Shown: piece by piece, positions 46,084-54,836 of the stretch
How the letters are laid out: each line of letters starts with the position of its first letter
How positions within the stretch are numbered: position 1 is the stretch's first letter
Assembly: GCA_913048385.1 (NCBI GenBank)
Contig: CAJWVZ010000002.1
Coordinates: 170,190-234,189, forward strand
Origin: an uncultured Gammaproteobacteria bacterium
Lineage (GTDB): Bacteria; Pseudomonadota; Gammaproteobacteria; Pseudomonadales; Pseudohongiellaceae
Direction of reading: 5' to 3'
Length of the DNA: 64,000 nt
Notes under the pieces: generated by a model
What the model was told of the DNA's origin: nothing
The model's database searches: none
Seen by the model: only the letters and a program-made list of their open reading frames with translations
Position numbers and translations under genes: made by a program

Positions 46084-46884
46084 TTATTTAGGTATCTGCA
46101 TATGCCTTATCATATGTTCATCACAATACTTCTGCGTATCCAAAACCAAGCGATCTTGTATCAGTTGTAATTGATGCAGCACAAACATCAACAAAATACT
46201 TACCACGAGAGCAACAAAAGTGGAGTTAAATGCAACACCTAAGCTCACAGTGACTCCGACAATATCACCACTTACTGCTTGATACGCCTGACCCAACGCC
46301 GTACCAATGCCTCTTACCGTCCCAAGGAACCCAATAGAGGGAATTGCCCAAGCAATATATCGAACCATCGCTAGCTCAGTCTCCATTCTGTCAGCTTCAC
46401 TTTCACAAACATCTTTGATTGTTGTTGCGACGTCCTGAATATTTTGTGTTGTCTGAAATCTATGCAGCCCTGCGAGCAGGGCTCGCGGTAATAAATAATG
46501 CTGTTCTCTTGTCGGCAGTGCTTGGACAGGACGCGAAAAATTTCTTGCATCTTCAGGCAACACACTCAAACCGTCAGCAACTTGTAAAAGCCGTCTATCT
46601 AACAAAGATCGTTCGCGTAGCGTGATCCGTGCTTTCATGCCGATAATTGCGAACGCCCAAATAAATAAAATAATGCACGTTTCTTGTTCGTAATCTTTTA
46701 ATATAATAAAAATAGAACGTTCCGGAACAAAATTTTCATCGCTTTCTTGCAGGAAATTTTGTTGTTCTTGCACAAGCTCTGCGCTCGGCCTAATCAGCGC
46801 TACATAAATTGCATGGACAAATATTATCGCTGTAATTAGCGCTGCAACTTGAAAGATGGCATCGTTTAACTGCCCCTGACGCAT
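46084..46884 (-). CDS. MotA/TolQ/ExbB proton channel family protein
   Basis: 266-residue inner-membrane protein. Four hydrophobic segments: about 9–30, 69–84, 175–198 and 211–236. The last two carry the family signature: AIPSIGFLGTVRGIGTALGQAY and GVTVSLGVAFNSTFVALVVSILLMF, equivalent to the pore-lining helices of TolQ/ExbB. A cytoplasmic stretch of about 85 residues separates helices 2 and 3. This is the energy-coupling unit of the cluster, presumably powered by the proton or sodium gradient. Standard ExbD/TolR/MotB partner genes are absent; the two vWA membrane proteins carry analogous helices. Confidence 0.92.
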   Translation of the reverse strand: MRQGQLNDAIFQVAALITAIIFVHAIYVALIRPSAELVQEQQNFLQESDENFVPERSIFIILKDYEQETCIILFIWAFAIIGMKARITLRERSLLDRRLLQVADGLSVLPEDARNFSRPVQALPTREQHYLLPRALLAGLHRFQTTQNIQDVATTIKDVCESEADRMETELAMVRYIAWAIPSIGFLGTVRGIGTALGQAYQAVSGDIVGVTVSLGVAFNSTFVALVVSILLMFVLHQLQLIQDRLVLDTQKYCDEHMIRHMQIPK

Positions 46885-46929
46885 TATGGTCTCCTTACAT
46901 AAGTAGCTCGTGAATTAAAAGATAACTTT

Positions 46930-47199
46930 TTAAATATCAACGGGAAACGAGACACCAAAGTCTTGCGAAATTTCCTCGCGTGGAACGAATCTTTCATTTG
47001 GAGCCGATTCATTTTCATTTTGCTCCAAACTCTCTTTTTTTTCTGTTAAATCTTGCTCCGGATTCGAATCTTCGTTCACAGCACCAAGATCACGGTCAAT
47101 GTACTCTTCGTCATCAACCTGCGCCTGAACGAATGAAAATACAAAACAAACAAAGGAGATTCGAAAGAAAAAGGACAAAATTGTAAAGACAGCGTTCAT
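46930..47199 (-). CDS. Small acidic exported protein (cluster member)
   Basis: 89-residue protein with an N-terminal signal peptide (FRISFVCFVFSFVQA, cleavage after AQA/VQA near residue 26) and a very acidic, low-complexity mature part (VDDEEYIDRDLG, DLTEKKESLEQNENESA). It ends with VSFPVDI. No family is recognised. Its ATG overlaps the stop of the PEGA/SUMF1 gene by 4 bp (ATGA), which supports that it is a real, coupled gene despite its composition. It precedes the proton-channel gene by 45 bp. Confidence 0.7.
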   Translation of the reverse strand: MNAVFTILSFFFRISFVCFVFSFVQAQVDDEEYIDRDLGAVNEDSNPEQDLTEKKESLEQNENESAPNERFVPREEISQDFGVSFPVDI

Positions 47200-49298
47200 T
47201 GAACTAAATCTTCCTCTAAAAATCTTGCAATACGAAATCCAACGTCGTCTCTCGGCTCATCACCAAAGTCCCGAAAAGACAGGCGTAACTCCGTAACCGC
47301 ACCATGAGCCCAACTGGACCCACGAATGGTATGATATTGACCACTATCCGGCCCGAAAGGGTTTTCATCAATACCACCGATATTTCCCACGGCACCATAG
47401 AAATCGTGAACCCACTCAGCCGCGTTCCCTGCTAAATCGTATAACCCATAATGATTGGGGCTAAATGTACCAACAGGCGAAGTATGAATATAATTATCAT
47501 TATAGTTAAACAAGATGTCTCCAAGGAAATTTTGGACACTGATATCCGCAAAGTTTCCCGATTGAGGAAGAGGCGGTAAATCAGCCCCCCAAGAATACTT
47601 CAATAACCCATTATCAGTCTTGCGCGCTGAAAATGCCCATTCAGCTTCGCTGGGCAAGCGGTATCCATGAGCATTTAGGTCAAAACCAATCACTTTTTCG
47701 CCAACTTCTCCCGTCTCAGTCAAATAGAACTTAGGTAGTTCGTCCTGATCACTCAACCAATTACAAAATAGGGCTGCTTGCTCCCAAGTTACTCGAACAA
47801 CAGGCTGCATTTGATTGCTTAGCGACATACCATTTGTTGTCCCGGAGGAATGATCAGGGTTAAATTTTTTGAATTGGGCATTAGTAATCTCATTAACCCC
47901 AATATAAAACGGTCGATTTAAATTTACTTCCCGCAAGGTTTCATTTGGCCGCCTACCAGCCTCACGCCGCGATGCGCCCATCGTAAATTCAGTTGGATAT
48001 AAAAGCGTTAACTCGGCTCCAGAAAAACTTTTTATTTTAGGCTCTATCAAAGCAAGCTTCGCCTCGCGCTCAGAGAGCAAAGTCACCCTTATCTCTTGGT
48101 TCAGACCAGGCCGAGAGGTGAAATCAGATTTAAAAGGGATGAAACCCTTTTTTCTTATTTCGATCTCTTGAGTTGCCGCCATTAATTCAATTTCTTGGTT
48201 GGCAGGCCCGCGATATTTATTGTCGACGTAGACTTCCGCATCGGGAGGATCGGCTAAAATTAGGACCTTCGAAGTTATTGGGGTTAAAGCCGCGAAGATC
48301 TCGAAAGACTGATTCGGCTCAGTTCTAATCGTCTGCGTCGAAGATTCATAACCATTCCTGAAAAAAGTGACAGTGTGTGTCTGATCTGGCGCCAAAGAGA
48401 GTTCTATCGGTGTCAATCCAACGAAAGACCTATCTACAGTTATGCTCGCGCCAGGCGGATCTGACTGAACGAACACTATTCCATCTGATTTTTCTAAGAC
48501 GATCAGAGGGATCTTAAAATTAGCACCTGCTTTGATTTCAAGTTCGTCTTTCCAAGCCTTAAACCCATCAAGCTTAACCATAACCGCTCGATCGCCTCGT
48601 AACAGTTCTATGTCCAGAGGGGTCACCCCTCTCAAAATACCGTCAACTAAAATGCCAGCCCCTTGCGGCTGACTATCGACATAAACATCTGCCCAGTCCG
48701 GCTCTAACTCAACACTGACCACTTGTGTATTGCGCAGTCCCTCAACATTCAGCTCAAACTCTTCGGTTTGATACCGGTCTTTATCGACTGTGATTGTCCT
48801 CAATCCCGCTTCGATATCGAGTCTCAAAGGCGTCAGGCCAACGTCAATGTCATCAACCTTAATCCTTGATCCGGGTACGTTAGCTTCAATACTTATGTCC
48901 CCAGGCAATTTTGTTAGTATAAAATTGAAAACCTGTGAAGACTCAATGCCAACCGTTATATCATGTTGATAGTCTTTATACCCTGGGTTAGTAATTTCGA
49001 TTGAATAACTTCCCGTGCGCATGAGATATCTCGCGCCCAATTTCAACCCAAACCCGTTGCGAAAGCTCACTTGAGAGGTAATAGGGACCGGCTCAATAAG
49101 AACGGACTTTGCCGTAATCACAAACCACCCAGCTAAGCCCGAAATCAAAACAAATGCGGCGATAGGTAAATGGACCCAGCTGAATTGATATAGCGTTTTG
49201 CGAGGCCTATTAACGTTAGGTTGGAATTCGATCGGGCTAATGCGGTCTTCGGCTTTTGGCCGATCAAACTTATTGTGATCTTCCAAGTTAGAACTCAT
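47196..49298 (-). CDS. Membrane-anchored PEGA-repeat protein with C-terminal SUMF1 domain
   Basis: 700-residue protein. A cytoplasmic N-terminus of about 40 residues precedes one transmembrane helix (about 41–62). Next come about five PEGA-type beta repeats (about 70–410; recurring patterns such as GSRIKVDDIDVGLTPLRLDI, GAGILVDGILRGVTPLDIEL, GASITVDRSFVGLTPIELSL and DAEVYVDNKYRG). The C-terminal SUMF1/FGE domain (about 425–695) has FTMGASRREAG, GYRLPSEAEWAFSAR, YGLYDLAGNAAEWVHDFYG and the end VGFRIARF. The cysteine pair needed for formylglycine-generating oxidase activity is absent: the region reads RGSSWAHGAVTELRLSFRDF. A non-catalytic periplasmic binding or structural role, perhaps peptidoglycan or surface contact, is inferred. 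Confidence 0.88.
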   Translation of the reverse strand: MSSNLEDHNKFDRPKAEDRISPIEFQPNVNRPRKTLYQFSWVHLPIAAFVLISGLAGWFVITAKSVLIEPVPITSQVSFRNGFGLKLGARYLMRTGSYSIEITNPGYKDYQHDITVGIESSQVFNFILTKLPGDISIEANVPGSRIKVDDIDVGLTPLRLDIEAGLRTITVDKDRYQTEEFELNVEGLRNTQVVSVELEPDWADVYVDSQPQGAGILVDGILRGVTPLDIELLRGDRAVMVKLDGFKAWKDELEIKAGANFKIPLIVLEKSDGIVFVQSDPPGASITVDRSFVGLTPIELSLAPDQTHTVTFFRNGYESSTQTIRTEPNQSFEIFAALTPITSKVLILADPPDAEVYVDNKYRGPANQEIELMAATQEIEIRKKGFIPFKSDFTSRPGLNQEIRVTLLSEREAKLALIEPKIKSFSGAELTLLYPTEFTMGASRREAGRRPNETLREVNLNRPFYIGVNEITNAQFKKFNPDHSSGTTNGMSLSNQMQPVVRVTWEQAALFCNWLSDQDELPKFYLTETGEVGEKVIGFDLNAHGYRLPSEAEWAFSARKTDNGLLKYSWGADLPPLPQSGNFADISVQNFLGDILFNYNDNYIHTSPVGTFSPNHYGLYDLAGNAAEWVHDFYGAVGNIGGIDENPFGPDSGQYHTIRGSSWAHGAVTELRLSFRDFGDEPRDDVGFRIARFLEEDLVQ

Positions 49299-49299
49299 C

Positions 49300-50919
49300 T
49301 CATCGCCTTAGCGCGTTTATTGGTTCATCGCAACTGACCATCACAATAGCTGGGGTCATTTCAAAGCCAACCGTAAATTCCTCTCGAACATCACGATACC
49401 CGGCTCGTTTGCCGACAGCAACGTAACGACCAGGCTTAAGACCTTTCGATATTTCGGTAAAATTACCGAAAATTTCAATTCTTTGAAGCGTTACTTCTGT
49501 CATATTATTCGAGCGAAATATGACTTCAATTGGAATCTGTGATTGCTCCAGAGTAGTTTCCAATTGATTAAGCATTTTTGCCAATCGAGGTCCAGTTTGT
49601 TCGACCGCTCGCCCGATCAAGTAGATCTCCATCGTCTCGTCGTAGACTGAGTTTTCAGCCAACCGCTCAGGATTGTCTAGCGCTTGTAAGAGGAGAACAT
49701 CAAGCCGAACTCTTTTTGTCGCGTAGTCCAACCCCTCCGTTGCAAAAGAAAGGTTGCTATCAATCGCAAGAGCCTCTTTGTAAAAATTCGATGCGTCTGT
49801 CCAAAGCTCTTGCTGTACGGCTAACTCTGCATCGACCCTTAAACGCTTTATCTCAGAAGAAGCAATTGCGTTTTCAGTTTGCACAACGGCTATCTTTACT
49901 TCGTTAGCGTTGATTCCCAGCTCGCCTGCCATACGGAATTTTTCGATTGCTTGGGAGGATTTACCGGCCTCCAATAGCCGGTATCCCTCCGACATAATTA
50001 AAGCAAATTCATCCTCTTTTATTGCAACCTCTGTATCCAGTAACCCTTTCCTAGCCTCGTCACTATAACCGTCAAGCGCGAGAGCCTCTCTGAACGCTGC
50101 TGCAGCAGATTCGAACTGTTCCGATCGATAAAGTTGCCTTCCCGATTTAGTTAACGCAACCACCTCATCGATCACCTGAGCGCGCCGCAACCCAATTTCT
50201 GGAGACTGCTGCAACTCCAACGCGTCTAAGCCTTCAAACCCACTTTCCTGCAGTAATAAAGCAAGCGAATAATGTCTGATTGCATCAGAGCTGCGGTTCT
50301 CGTTAATAGCAGATTTTCCTAAACTTAATTGCTCAATGAGAACGCCTGGAAGCATCTCAATCATGAGCCTCATTTGCTCCCCAGCGCGCGCGTAAGCCAT
50401 TGTTGCTTCGGCAAAATTTTGAACCCTATAGAACTCATCGCCGTCGGCGGCTACACCGATAGAATCAAGGTAAGATTGTTGCGCCCATTGTTCAACTTCT
50501 ACGTTTTCTAATACGCTTTGATTTTCTAATAGTATTGCCAATTTATCCTGCGCTTCTCTCCGCGATTTTGAAATTTGTGCTTCTTGGAAAGGCGAGATAG
50601 ACGAGGAAGACGCAATGGGAGAACTGGCAATGGTTTCTGTGGGGTCTAAACGAGGGACCAGCGGTAACTCATACTTTTCTACCACTGAGGGGAGTATAAA
50701 AATCACGACTAAAGCAGTAATAGACAGCGCACCTAAACCTAACCAAGAGAGTAATCGAACTTTAACACCAGATATCGGTTGCAAAAAAGAAACAGACTCC
50801 TCTGCAATTAGCGTATCGCTTGAAGCTGCATGCGCAGATGAGCCCGAGTTAACATTTCTGGTGCCGACAACCGAGCGTTCATTTGAGCGATTCATGTTAT
50901 CAGTAGACATATTGAGCAA
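49300..50919 (-). CDS. Membrane-anchored TPR protein with C-terminal PEGA-like domain
   Basis: 539-residue protein. A Ser-rich N-terminal cytoplasmic part precedes a transmembrane helix (about 57–80; WLGLGALSITALVVIFILP), a linker, and TPR-like helical repeats: EFYRVQNFAEATMAYARAGE, GRQLYRSEQFESAAAAFREAL, GYRLLEAGKSSQAIEKFRMA and AELAVQQELWTDASNFYKEAL, each followed by a second helix. The last about 90 residues form a beta-rich PEGA-like domain with LQRIEIFGNFTEISKGLKPGRYVAVGKRAGYRDVREEF. It is separated from the PEGA/SUMF1 gene by one base, so they are almost certainly cotranslated. A scaffold role is inferred. Confidence 0.83.
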   Translation of the reverse strand: MLNMSTDNMNRSNERSVVGTRNVNSGSSAHAASSDTLIAEESVSFLQPISGVKVRLLSWLGLGALSITALVVIFILPSVVEKYELPLVPRLDPTETIASSPIASSSSISPFQEAQISKSRREAQDKLAILLENQSVLENVEVEQWAQQSYLDSIGVAADGDEFYRVQNFAEATMAYARAGEQMRLMIEMLPGVLIEQLSLGKSAINENRSSDAIRHYSLALLLQESGFEGLDALELQQSPEIGLRRAQVIDEVVALTKSGRQLYRSEQFESAAAAFREALALDGYSDEARKGLLDTEVAIKEDEFALIMSEGYRLLEAGKSSQAIEKFRMAGELGINANEVKIAVVQTENAIASSEIKRLRVDAELAVQQELWTDASNFYKEALAIDSNLSFATEGLDYATKRVRLDVLLLQALDNPERLAENSVYDETMEIYLIGRAVEQTGPRLAKMLNQLETTLEQSQIPIEVIFRSNNMTEVTLQRIEIFGNFTEISKGLKPGRYVAVGKRAGYRDVREEFTVGFEMTPAIVMVSCDEPINALRR

Positions 50920-50991
50920 TTCTCACAAACCTGTCTTCCAAGTGTCGCAGCAAAATAAACTGTAAAACGCCGCACCCTTCTTAAACAAAAT

Positions 50992-52230
50992 CTACAACCC
51001 GCCGGATTCATAAGCGTAAAGGTCGGCTAAAATTTTCCGCCATTGCTCGTATTGCTCTTCAACTGTACCGGACAAGGTAATGGTTCGGTCTTGAAGATCG
51101 ATAACTCGGGGGGCCACATCATTCTCTAACGATTCGCCTAACTCTCTTAGCGACTCTCTGTGCATTTGCGCCTCCGCGCGCTTGTCAAAACCGCTCTTAA
51201 TCATGTAAGCGCCCGCTCCCGCGCCAAACGCACCGCCAGTTTGAGTAACATAATCTCCCCCGCTGGTAGCAGCTGCGAGTCCTCCAAGAACAGCAACCCC
51301 GCCAGCGATGATCCGACGCCGTGCCGAAGCCTCTAACTCTCTTAATTCCAAAGTTTCGTAAAAGCTTTGTTCTCTCCAGGAATCGTAAGGCTCTCTCATC
51401 TGGCGAGCATATGTATCATAATAATCTTGCACGGTGTCGATAAACATAAAATCTCTTTCGCGAATCGTTCGGAGTCTGCCTAACAAAGGATCTTGACTAG
51501 ATGGCAAAGCGATAAGCTCAAATTCTCCGTTCCTATCTACGTCGATATAGTTCTCGAAGGCCTCTGGAATAAAACTCTTTGCGAATCGCAGCTCAGAGAT
51601 TGCACGAATTTCTTCGACGTCCGCGATTCCAACTTTTTTCTGTTTGTACGCTAACAAATCGTTTGCAACAGAATTGTAAATTGTTTGAAAAGGATCGTTT
51701 TGACGCTTTTGGGTCGGCTCATAACTAAACCGACTTGTAGCCTCTTCGTATTCCCTTGTGTACCAACGCTCACCGGTAGAATCCTCCACCGTTACACGCA
51801 GGACCATTGACTCTCCATCCGAATTTAAGATCGTACCCGATAAATAAAGATCCATGGGGCTTGTAGTATTCGGCATAACGCGGACCATCCCCCAATTGCC
51901 AGTGCGCTGCAGCGTTTCTGCCAACAAAAATGGGACGTATTGTGACTCAGCAATTCGAATGTCCTGATTTACTATTTCTTCCTGGCTACTGCTTAATTCG
52001 TCAATGCCTGGATCGAAGACGGCAATGCCAACGTCCAGAAGCAAATTTTCAGAAACGTTCTCGGTAGCTTGAATAGCAGGAGTGTAGCTAGTTGATTTCA
52101 CAGTGTGTGTTGCGCAGCCAGAAACCAAGCAAAACCCTGCTATAAGTAGTGACCTGTAAGCAGACCGGATTGGATTCCCGCCTTGCAAGCGCCACACGCT
52201 TTGAAATACATCATAAAGATTTATTTTCAT
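50992..52230 (-). CDS. Putative outer-membrane lipoprotein with glycine-zipper helix
   Basis: About 412 residues from ATG 52230; an upstream start at 52263 is open but adds only non-signal residues. The signal peptide ends SLLIAGFCLVSGC (lipobox LVSGC). The mature protein includes FLLAETLQRTGNWGMVRVMP and LRVTVEDSTGERWYTREY. Near the C-terminus a glycine-rich hydrophobic stretch (IAGGVAVLGGLAAATSGGDYVTQT… GAFGAGAGAYMIKSG) resembles a glycine zipper of membrane-inserting helices. The C-terminal helix contains RTITLSGTVEEQYEQWRKIL. I recall similar proteins in other marine gammaproteobacteria but no function. It precedes the TPR gene by 72 bp. Confidence 0.8.
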   Translation of the reverse strand: MKINLYDVFQSVWRLQGGNPIRSAYRSLLIAGFCLVSGCATHTVKSTSYTPAIQATENVSENLLLDVGIAVFDPGIDELSSSQEEIVNQDIRIAESQYVPFLLAETLQRTGNWGMVRVMPNTTSPMDLYLSGTILNSDGESMVLRVTVEDSTGERWYTREYEEATSRFSYEPTQKRQNDPFQTIYNSVANDLLAYKQKKVGIADVEEIRAISELRFAKSFIPEAFENYIDVDRNGEFELIALPSSQDPLLGRLRTIRERDFMFIDTVQDYYDTYARQMREPYDSWREQSFYETLELRELEASARRRIIAGGVAVLGGLAAATSGGDYVTQTGGAFGAGAGAYMIKSGFDKRAEAQMHRESLRELGESLENDVAPRVIDLQDRTITLSGTVEEQYEQWRKILADLYAYESGGL

Positions 52231-52285
52231 AAACTCTCGCTCCCGACAATTCACAAGAACCACAACGTTGGGCTCCTCGAATTAA

Positions 52286-53194
52286 TTAATCAACTTCTAA
52301 TCCTGTGTAGTTCCGATACTCGTCCCAAAGAGCTTCGCGAAGTTCCGGATCTGACTCTGCCATAGCTGCCTCTCTCAGTTGTCGCGCAACGACATCATCA
52401 TCTCTTCCATTAGGGATGTCTGACGGAGGCGCAAACGTTTCCTCAGATCTTGGCTCTGTTGAAACTGGCCGAGATAAAGACTCAACGCCCATTGCACCCG
52501 CCGCAGCTGACGGCAGTGTTTGAGGGAGACCCTGCCCGTCCCCCATACTAGCCTGACTTCCCGACGACCCAATCGCATTATTCTGTGCCTGTGCACGCTC
52601 ACGCTCACCTAAAATAAACCCATCGAACTCTTCATATCCGCGTTGCAACTCTTGATCTAACACCGCTGCGCGCTCTGAAGCTGTCATTGCTCCCCCTTGA
52701 GAATCTCGACCCGAGTTCGAGACTACACCTCCACTGCCAGTGCCCAAACCCGGCAAACGGTCAAGCGAATAATTCCCACCATTAGCGGTTTCTTGAGCTG
52801 AATTTACCTTATTTTCTCTACTCAAGACGTCATAATAAACATTATTATTGTCTTCATTCCCACTATTGATGTTTGGTTGCGTTACATCTCGCTCAGGCAG
52901 CTGACTTTCTACACCACTCCTTTGTCCTGCTTGACTGGTCTGAGGCAAGGCAGCCGGATTACTTTTGTTACCATTTCGAGTCTGACGCTTGGCCGGAAGC
53001 TCGGCTTGCGTCGAAACCCCACCAGCATTCGCAGAAGCTGATGGCATTGTGCTAGTTGATGAGGAAGATGGCGATGATACCGAGGGCGGCGAGCTAGATG
53101 ATGAAGCGCTCTGATTCACCGATTGGCACCCCAGCATACTCATGCTGAGCATACCTAATACAGCCACATAAAAGTTGCGCCTAAAATCATTCAT
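52286..53194 (-). CDS. Serine-rich lipoprotein (cluster member)
   Basis: 302-residue protein from ATG 53194. A short basic N-terminus and VAVLGMLSMSMLGC give a lipobox (Cys23). The mature N-terminal 40 residues are nearly all Ser/Pro/Thr, followed by a Gln/Asn/Gly-rich linker. Short conserved-looking parts are AVLDQELQRGYEEFDGFILGERERAQAQ and the C-terminal VVARQLREAAMAESDPELREALWDEYRNYTG helix. A long flexible tether exposing a C-terminal helix is the simplest reading. The reading frame continues upstream to 53299, but the signal peptide decides the start; ATG 53221 is another choice. Function unknown. Confidence 0.75.
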   Translation of the reverse strand: MNDFRRNFYVAVLGMLSMSMLGCQSVNQSASSSSSPPSVSSPSSSSTSTMPSASANAGGVSTQAELPAKRQTRNGNKSNPAALPQTSQAGQRSGVESQLPERDVTQPNINSGNEDNNNVYYDVLSRENKVNSAQETANGGNYSLDRLPGLGTGSGGVVSNSGRDSQGGAMTASERAAVLDQELQRGYEEFDGFILGERERAQAQNNAIGSSGSQASMGDGQGLPQTLPSAAAGAMGVESLSRPVSTEPRSEETFAPPSDIPNGRDDDVVARQLREAAMAESDPELREALWDEYRNYTGLEVD

Positions 53195-53372
53195 GAGCGT
53201 TCTACTCCTCGAAGCATTCATATGCCTAAAGCTCAACCGTAAGAGCCCTTGATTTATAAAAATCGCCAGATAGATCCTTCGACTGGTTAAAAGCGACATA
53301 TAAGATCAGATCAGTCTAACAATTTTTACTTAATTTCCAGAGGTAAGGCAATCCTAACTCGTTTCATCAAGC

Positions 53373-54836
53373 TTAGTACCAATACCTATAGCGAAAGAGA
53401 TTACCCGTTGCATATTGTGGAATACCATCCACGAGCAATGGCCGAAACAGTGATCTTCGTGCAAGACGCTTAATTCGATTGTGTTGAGCAGCATTTTCTT
53501 CTGTCTCCTCAGAAACAACCTGAACATTGCGGACCGTTCCGCCCACGGTCACGTCAAAACTTAAATCAACGAAGTCAGAATTAAGCTCCTCTCTTGCACC
53601 GATTCGCTCACGACCAGCTGTAACCTTATCGAAAAACGTGGGAATCGGAACAACACCGCCGAACAAGCGATCTCGCGAAACCCCCATCCCTTCCCCTGAA
53701 ACTAAACGCCAAGCCTGATTATAATACATAGCGGAGGCTTCCCGCCTACCCATTATGACGTACCAGTCAGCAAGCTGAACAAACGATTCTGCGATCTCAT
53801 AATTACCAGCATTTGTTTCTAGCTTAGCATTTATAATTTCACCGAGAGCACCAACGCCACTAAGAAAGCCCCTCGGAATCATATCGGAGGGAGGAGGCTG
53901 CAAGCGCTTGGTTAATCTATTATTGATGTTTCTGAACTCAGGAATACCTAACTCAGTCATTACCTCTCCATTCTGTGAAGCCGAATAAGCGGCATGGACA
54001 ACGTTTTCCATGTAAGGGATAAAACGCTTATCTTCTTTCCCAAAATGTATGTACAGAAGCTGCGCTGCCGCACTATAAAATAACTGCGCTTTTCTCAATG
54101 CCAAGGCCCGGCTTTCACCGAACCCAATATTAAAGGCCCTAATATTCCAATCGCCCATTGCCTCAAACAATGGAATAAGACGCGGGTCATTACGACCAAA
54201 AGCGCGTTCCTGAAGGTAGAAAAGGTAATCGTATTTGTCATCGACAGCCTCCCAATTTTCTAATACCTGCTCACTTTCGATTAGGCCCTCTAGCAGCTGC
54301 TGCTGTTCAAGTGCATGCAATCCAACGCCGATCCGAGTAATTTGAATCGCCCTATTAAACAGCTTAACTGCCTCATCATGGCGCCCCTGCTTCTGAGTCA
54401 GCCCTGCAAGCGCCGCGAGGTTCTCAACTAACTCAAGGCTCCAGGGCCCGCCATCGCTCTCGATCAGAGCTAAAGATTCTTCGTAAGCAGCAATCGGCGC
54501 ATCAAGCTCACTTGCATCCTCTTGTTGGGCTGGATTAGAAGGCCATTCAAACTTGTCATCTACAAGGGTCGGCGCATCAGAAAGCCCGATCCGAAGAGGC
54601 TGAGAAACAAAAAACAAAACGTCCCGCCTTCTAGCAACCTCGTCTAACCCGTCCGACTGCACCTCCAAATCGAGCTCTTCAGCCAAGGTAGGGAAACTCC
54701 ATGCCATCAAAAAGCACACAAAATACCAACTCAGCAGCTGAAGGTAACCGAAGAGTCTAGTAACGCATCGATGCGACCATGAACCTGAGCGATACAGAGT
54801 CTCAACGCTATCATTTACCGGGTTAAAATCACGCAT
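53373..54836 (-). CDS. Exported TPR protein with C-terminal TonB-C-like domain
   Basis: 487-residue protein with an N-terminal hydrophobic segment (about 29–50) and a cleavage-like site FPTLA/EE, so periplasmic. The middle contains TPR-like helical repeats (ENLAALAGLTQKQGRHDEAVKLFNRAI near 125–155 and WYVIMGRREASAMYYNQAW near 345). The last about 75 residues, FVDLSFDVTVGGTVRNVQVV … RLARRSLFRPLLVDGIPQYATGNLFRYRY, follow the TonB C-terminal domain pattern (sense strand, ARRSxFRP helix, final strands). First gene of the cluster; its TonB-like end suggests contact with an outer-membrane partner. Start ATG 54836. Confidence 0.78.
   Translation of the reverse strand: MRDFNPVNDSVETLYRSGSWSHRCVTRLFGYLQLLSWYFVCFLMAWSFPTLAEELDLEVQSDGLDEVARRRDVLFFVSQPLRIGLSDAPTLVDDKFEWPSNPAQQEDASELDAPIAAYEESLALIESDGGPWSLELVENLAALAGLTQKQGRHDEAVKLFNRAIQITRIGVGLHALEQQQLLEGLIESEQVLENWEAVDDKYDYLFYLQERAFGRNDPRLIPLFEAMGDWNIRAFNIGFGESRALALRKAQLFYSAAAQLLYIHFGKEDKRFIPYMENVVHAAYSASQNGEVMTELGIPEFRNINNRLTKRLQPPPSDMIPRGFLSGVGALGEIINAKLETNAGNYEIAESFVQLADWYVIMGRREASAMYYNQAWRLVSGEGMGVSRDRLFGGVVPIPTFFDKVTAGRERIGAREELNSDFVDLSFDVTVGGTVRNVQVVSEETEENAAQHNRIKRLARRSLFRPLLVDGIPQYATGNLFRYRYWY

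Larger units (their letters stand above)
39640..54836 (-). other. Thirteen-gene envelope-machine cluster (MotA/TolQ/ExbB + ExbD-like vWA + PEGA/SUMF1 + lipoproteins)
   Basis: A continuous run of thirteen co-directional minus-strand genes separated by at most about 180 bp, several overlapping (47196–47199 by 4 bp, 44670–44683 by 14 bp). Products: TPR protein with a TonB-C-like end; Ser-rich lipoprotein; large lipoprotein; membrane-anchored TPR; membrane-anchored PEGA-repeat/SUMF1; small acidic exported protein; proton-channel homologue; actin/Hsp70-fold-like protein; two transmembrane vWA proteins; two further lipoproteins; M48 metalloprotease lipoprotein. The composition spans cytoplasm, inner membrane, periplasm and outer membrane. 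The only substantial upstream space for a promoter is 54837–54985, where I see no clear consensus. Treating it as one system is inference. Confidence 0.65.

Noticed and set aside
39640..54836. Zorya-type phage defence or another known MotA/MotB-based defence system
   Set aside because: A MotA/ExbB homologue and Asp-helix partners are present, but no helicase, nuclease or ZorC/ZorD/ZorE-like protein is found, and the rest are lipoproteins and envelope scaffolds.
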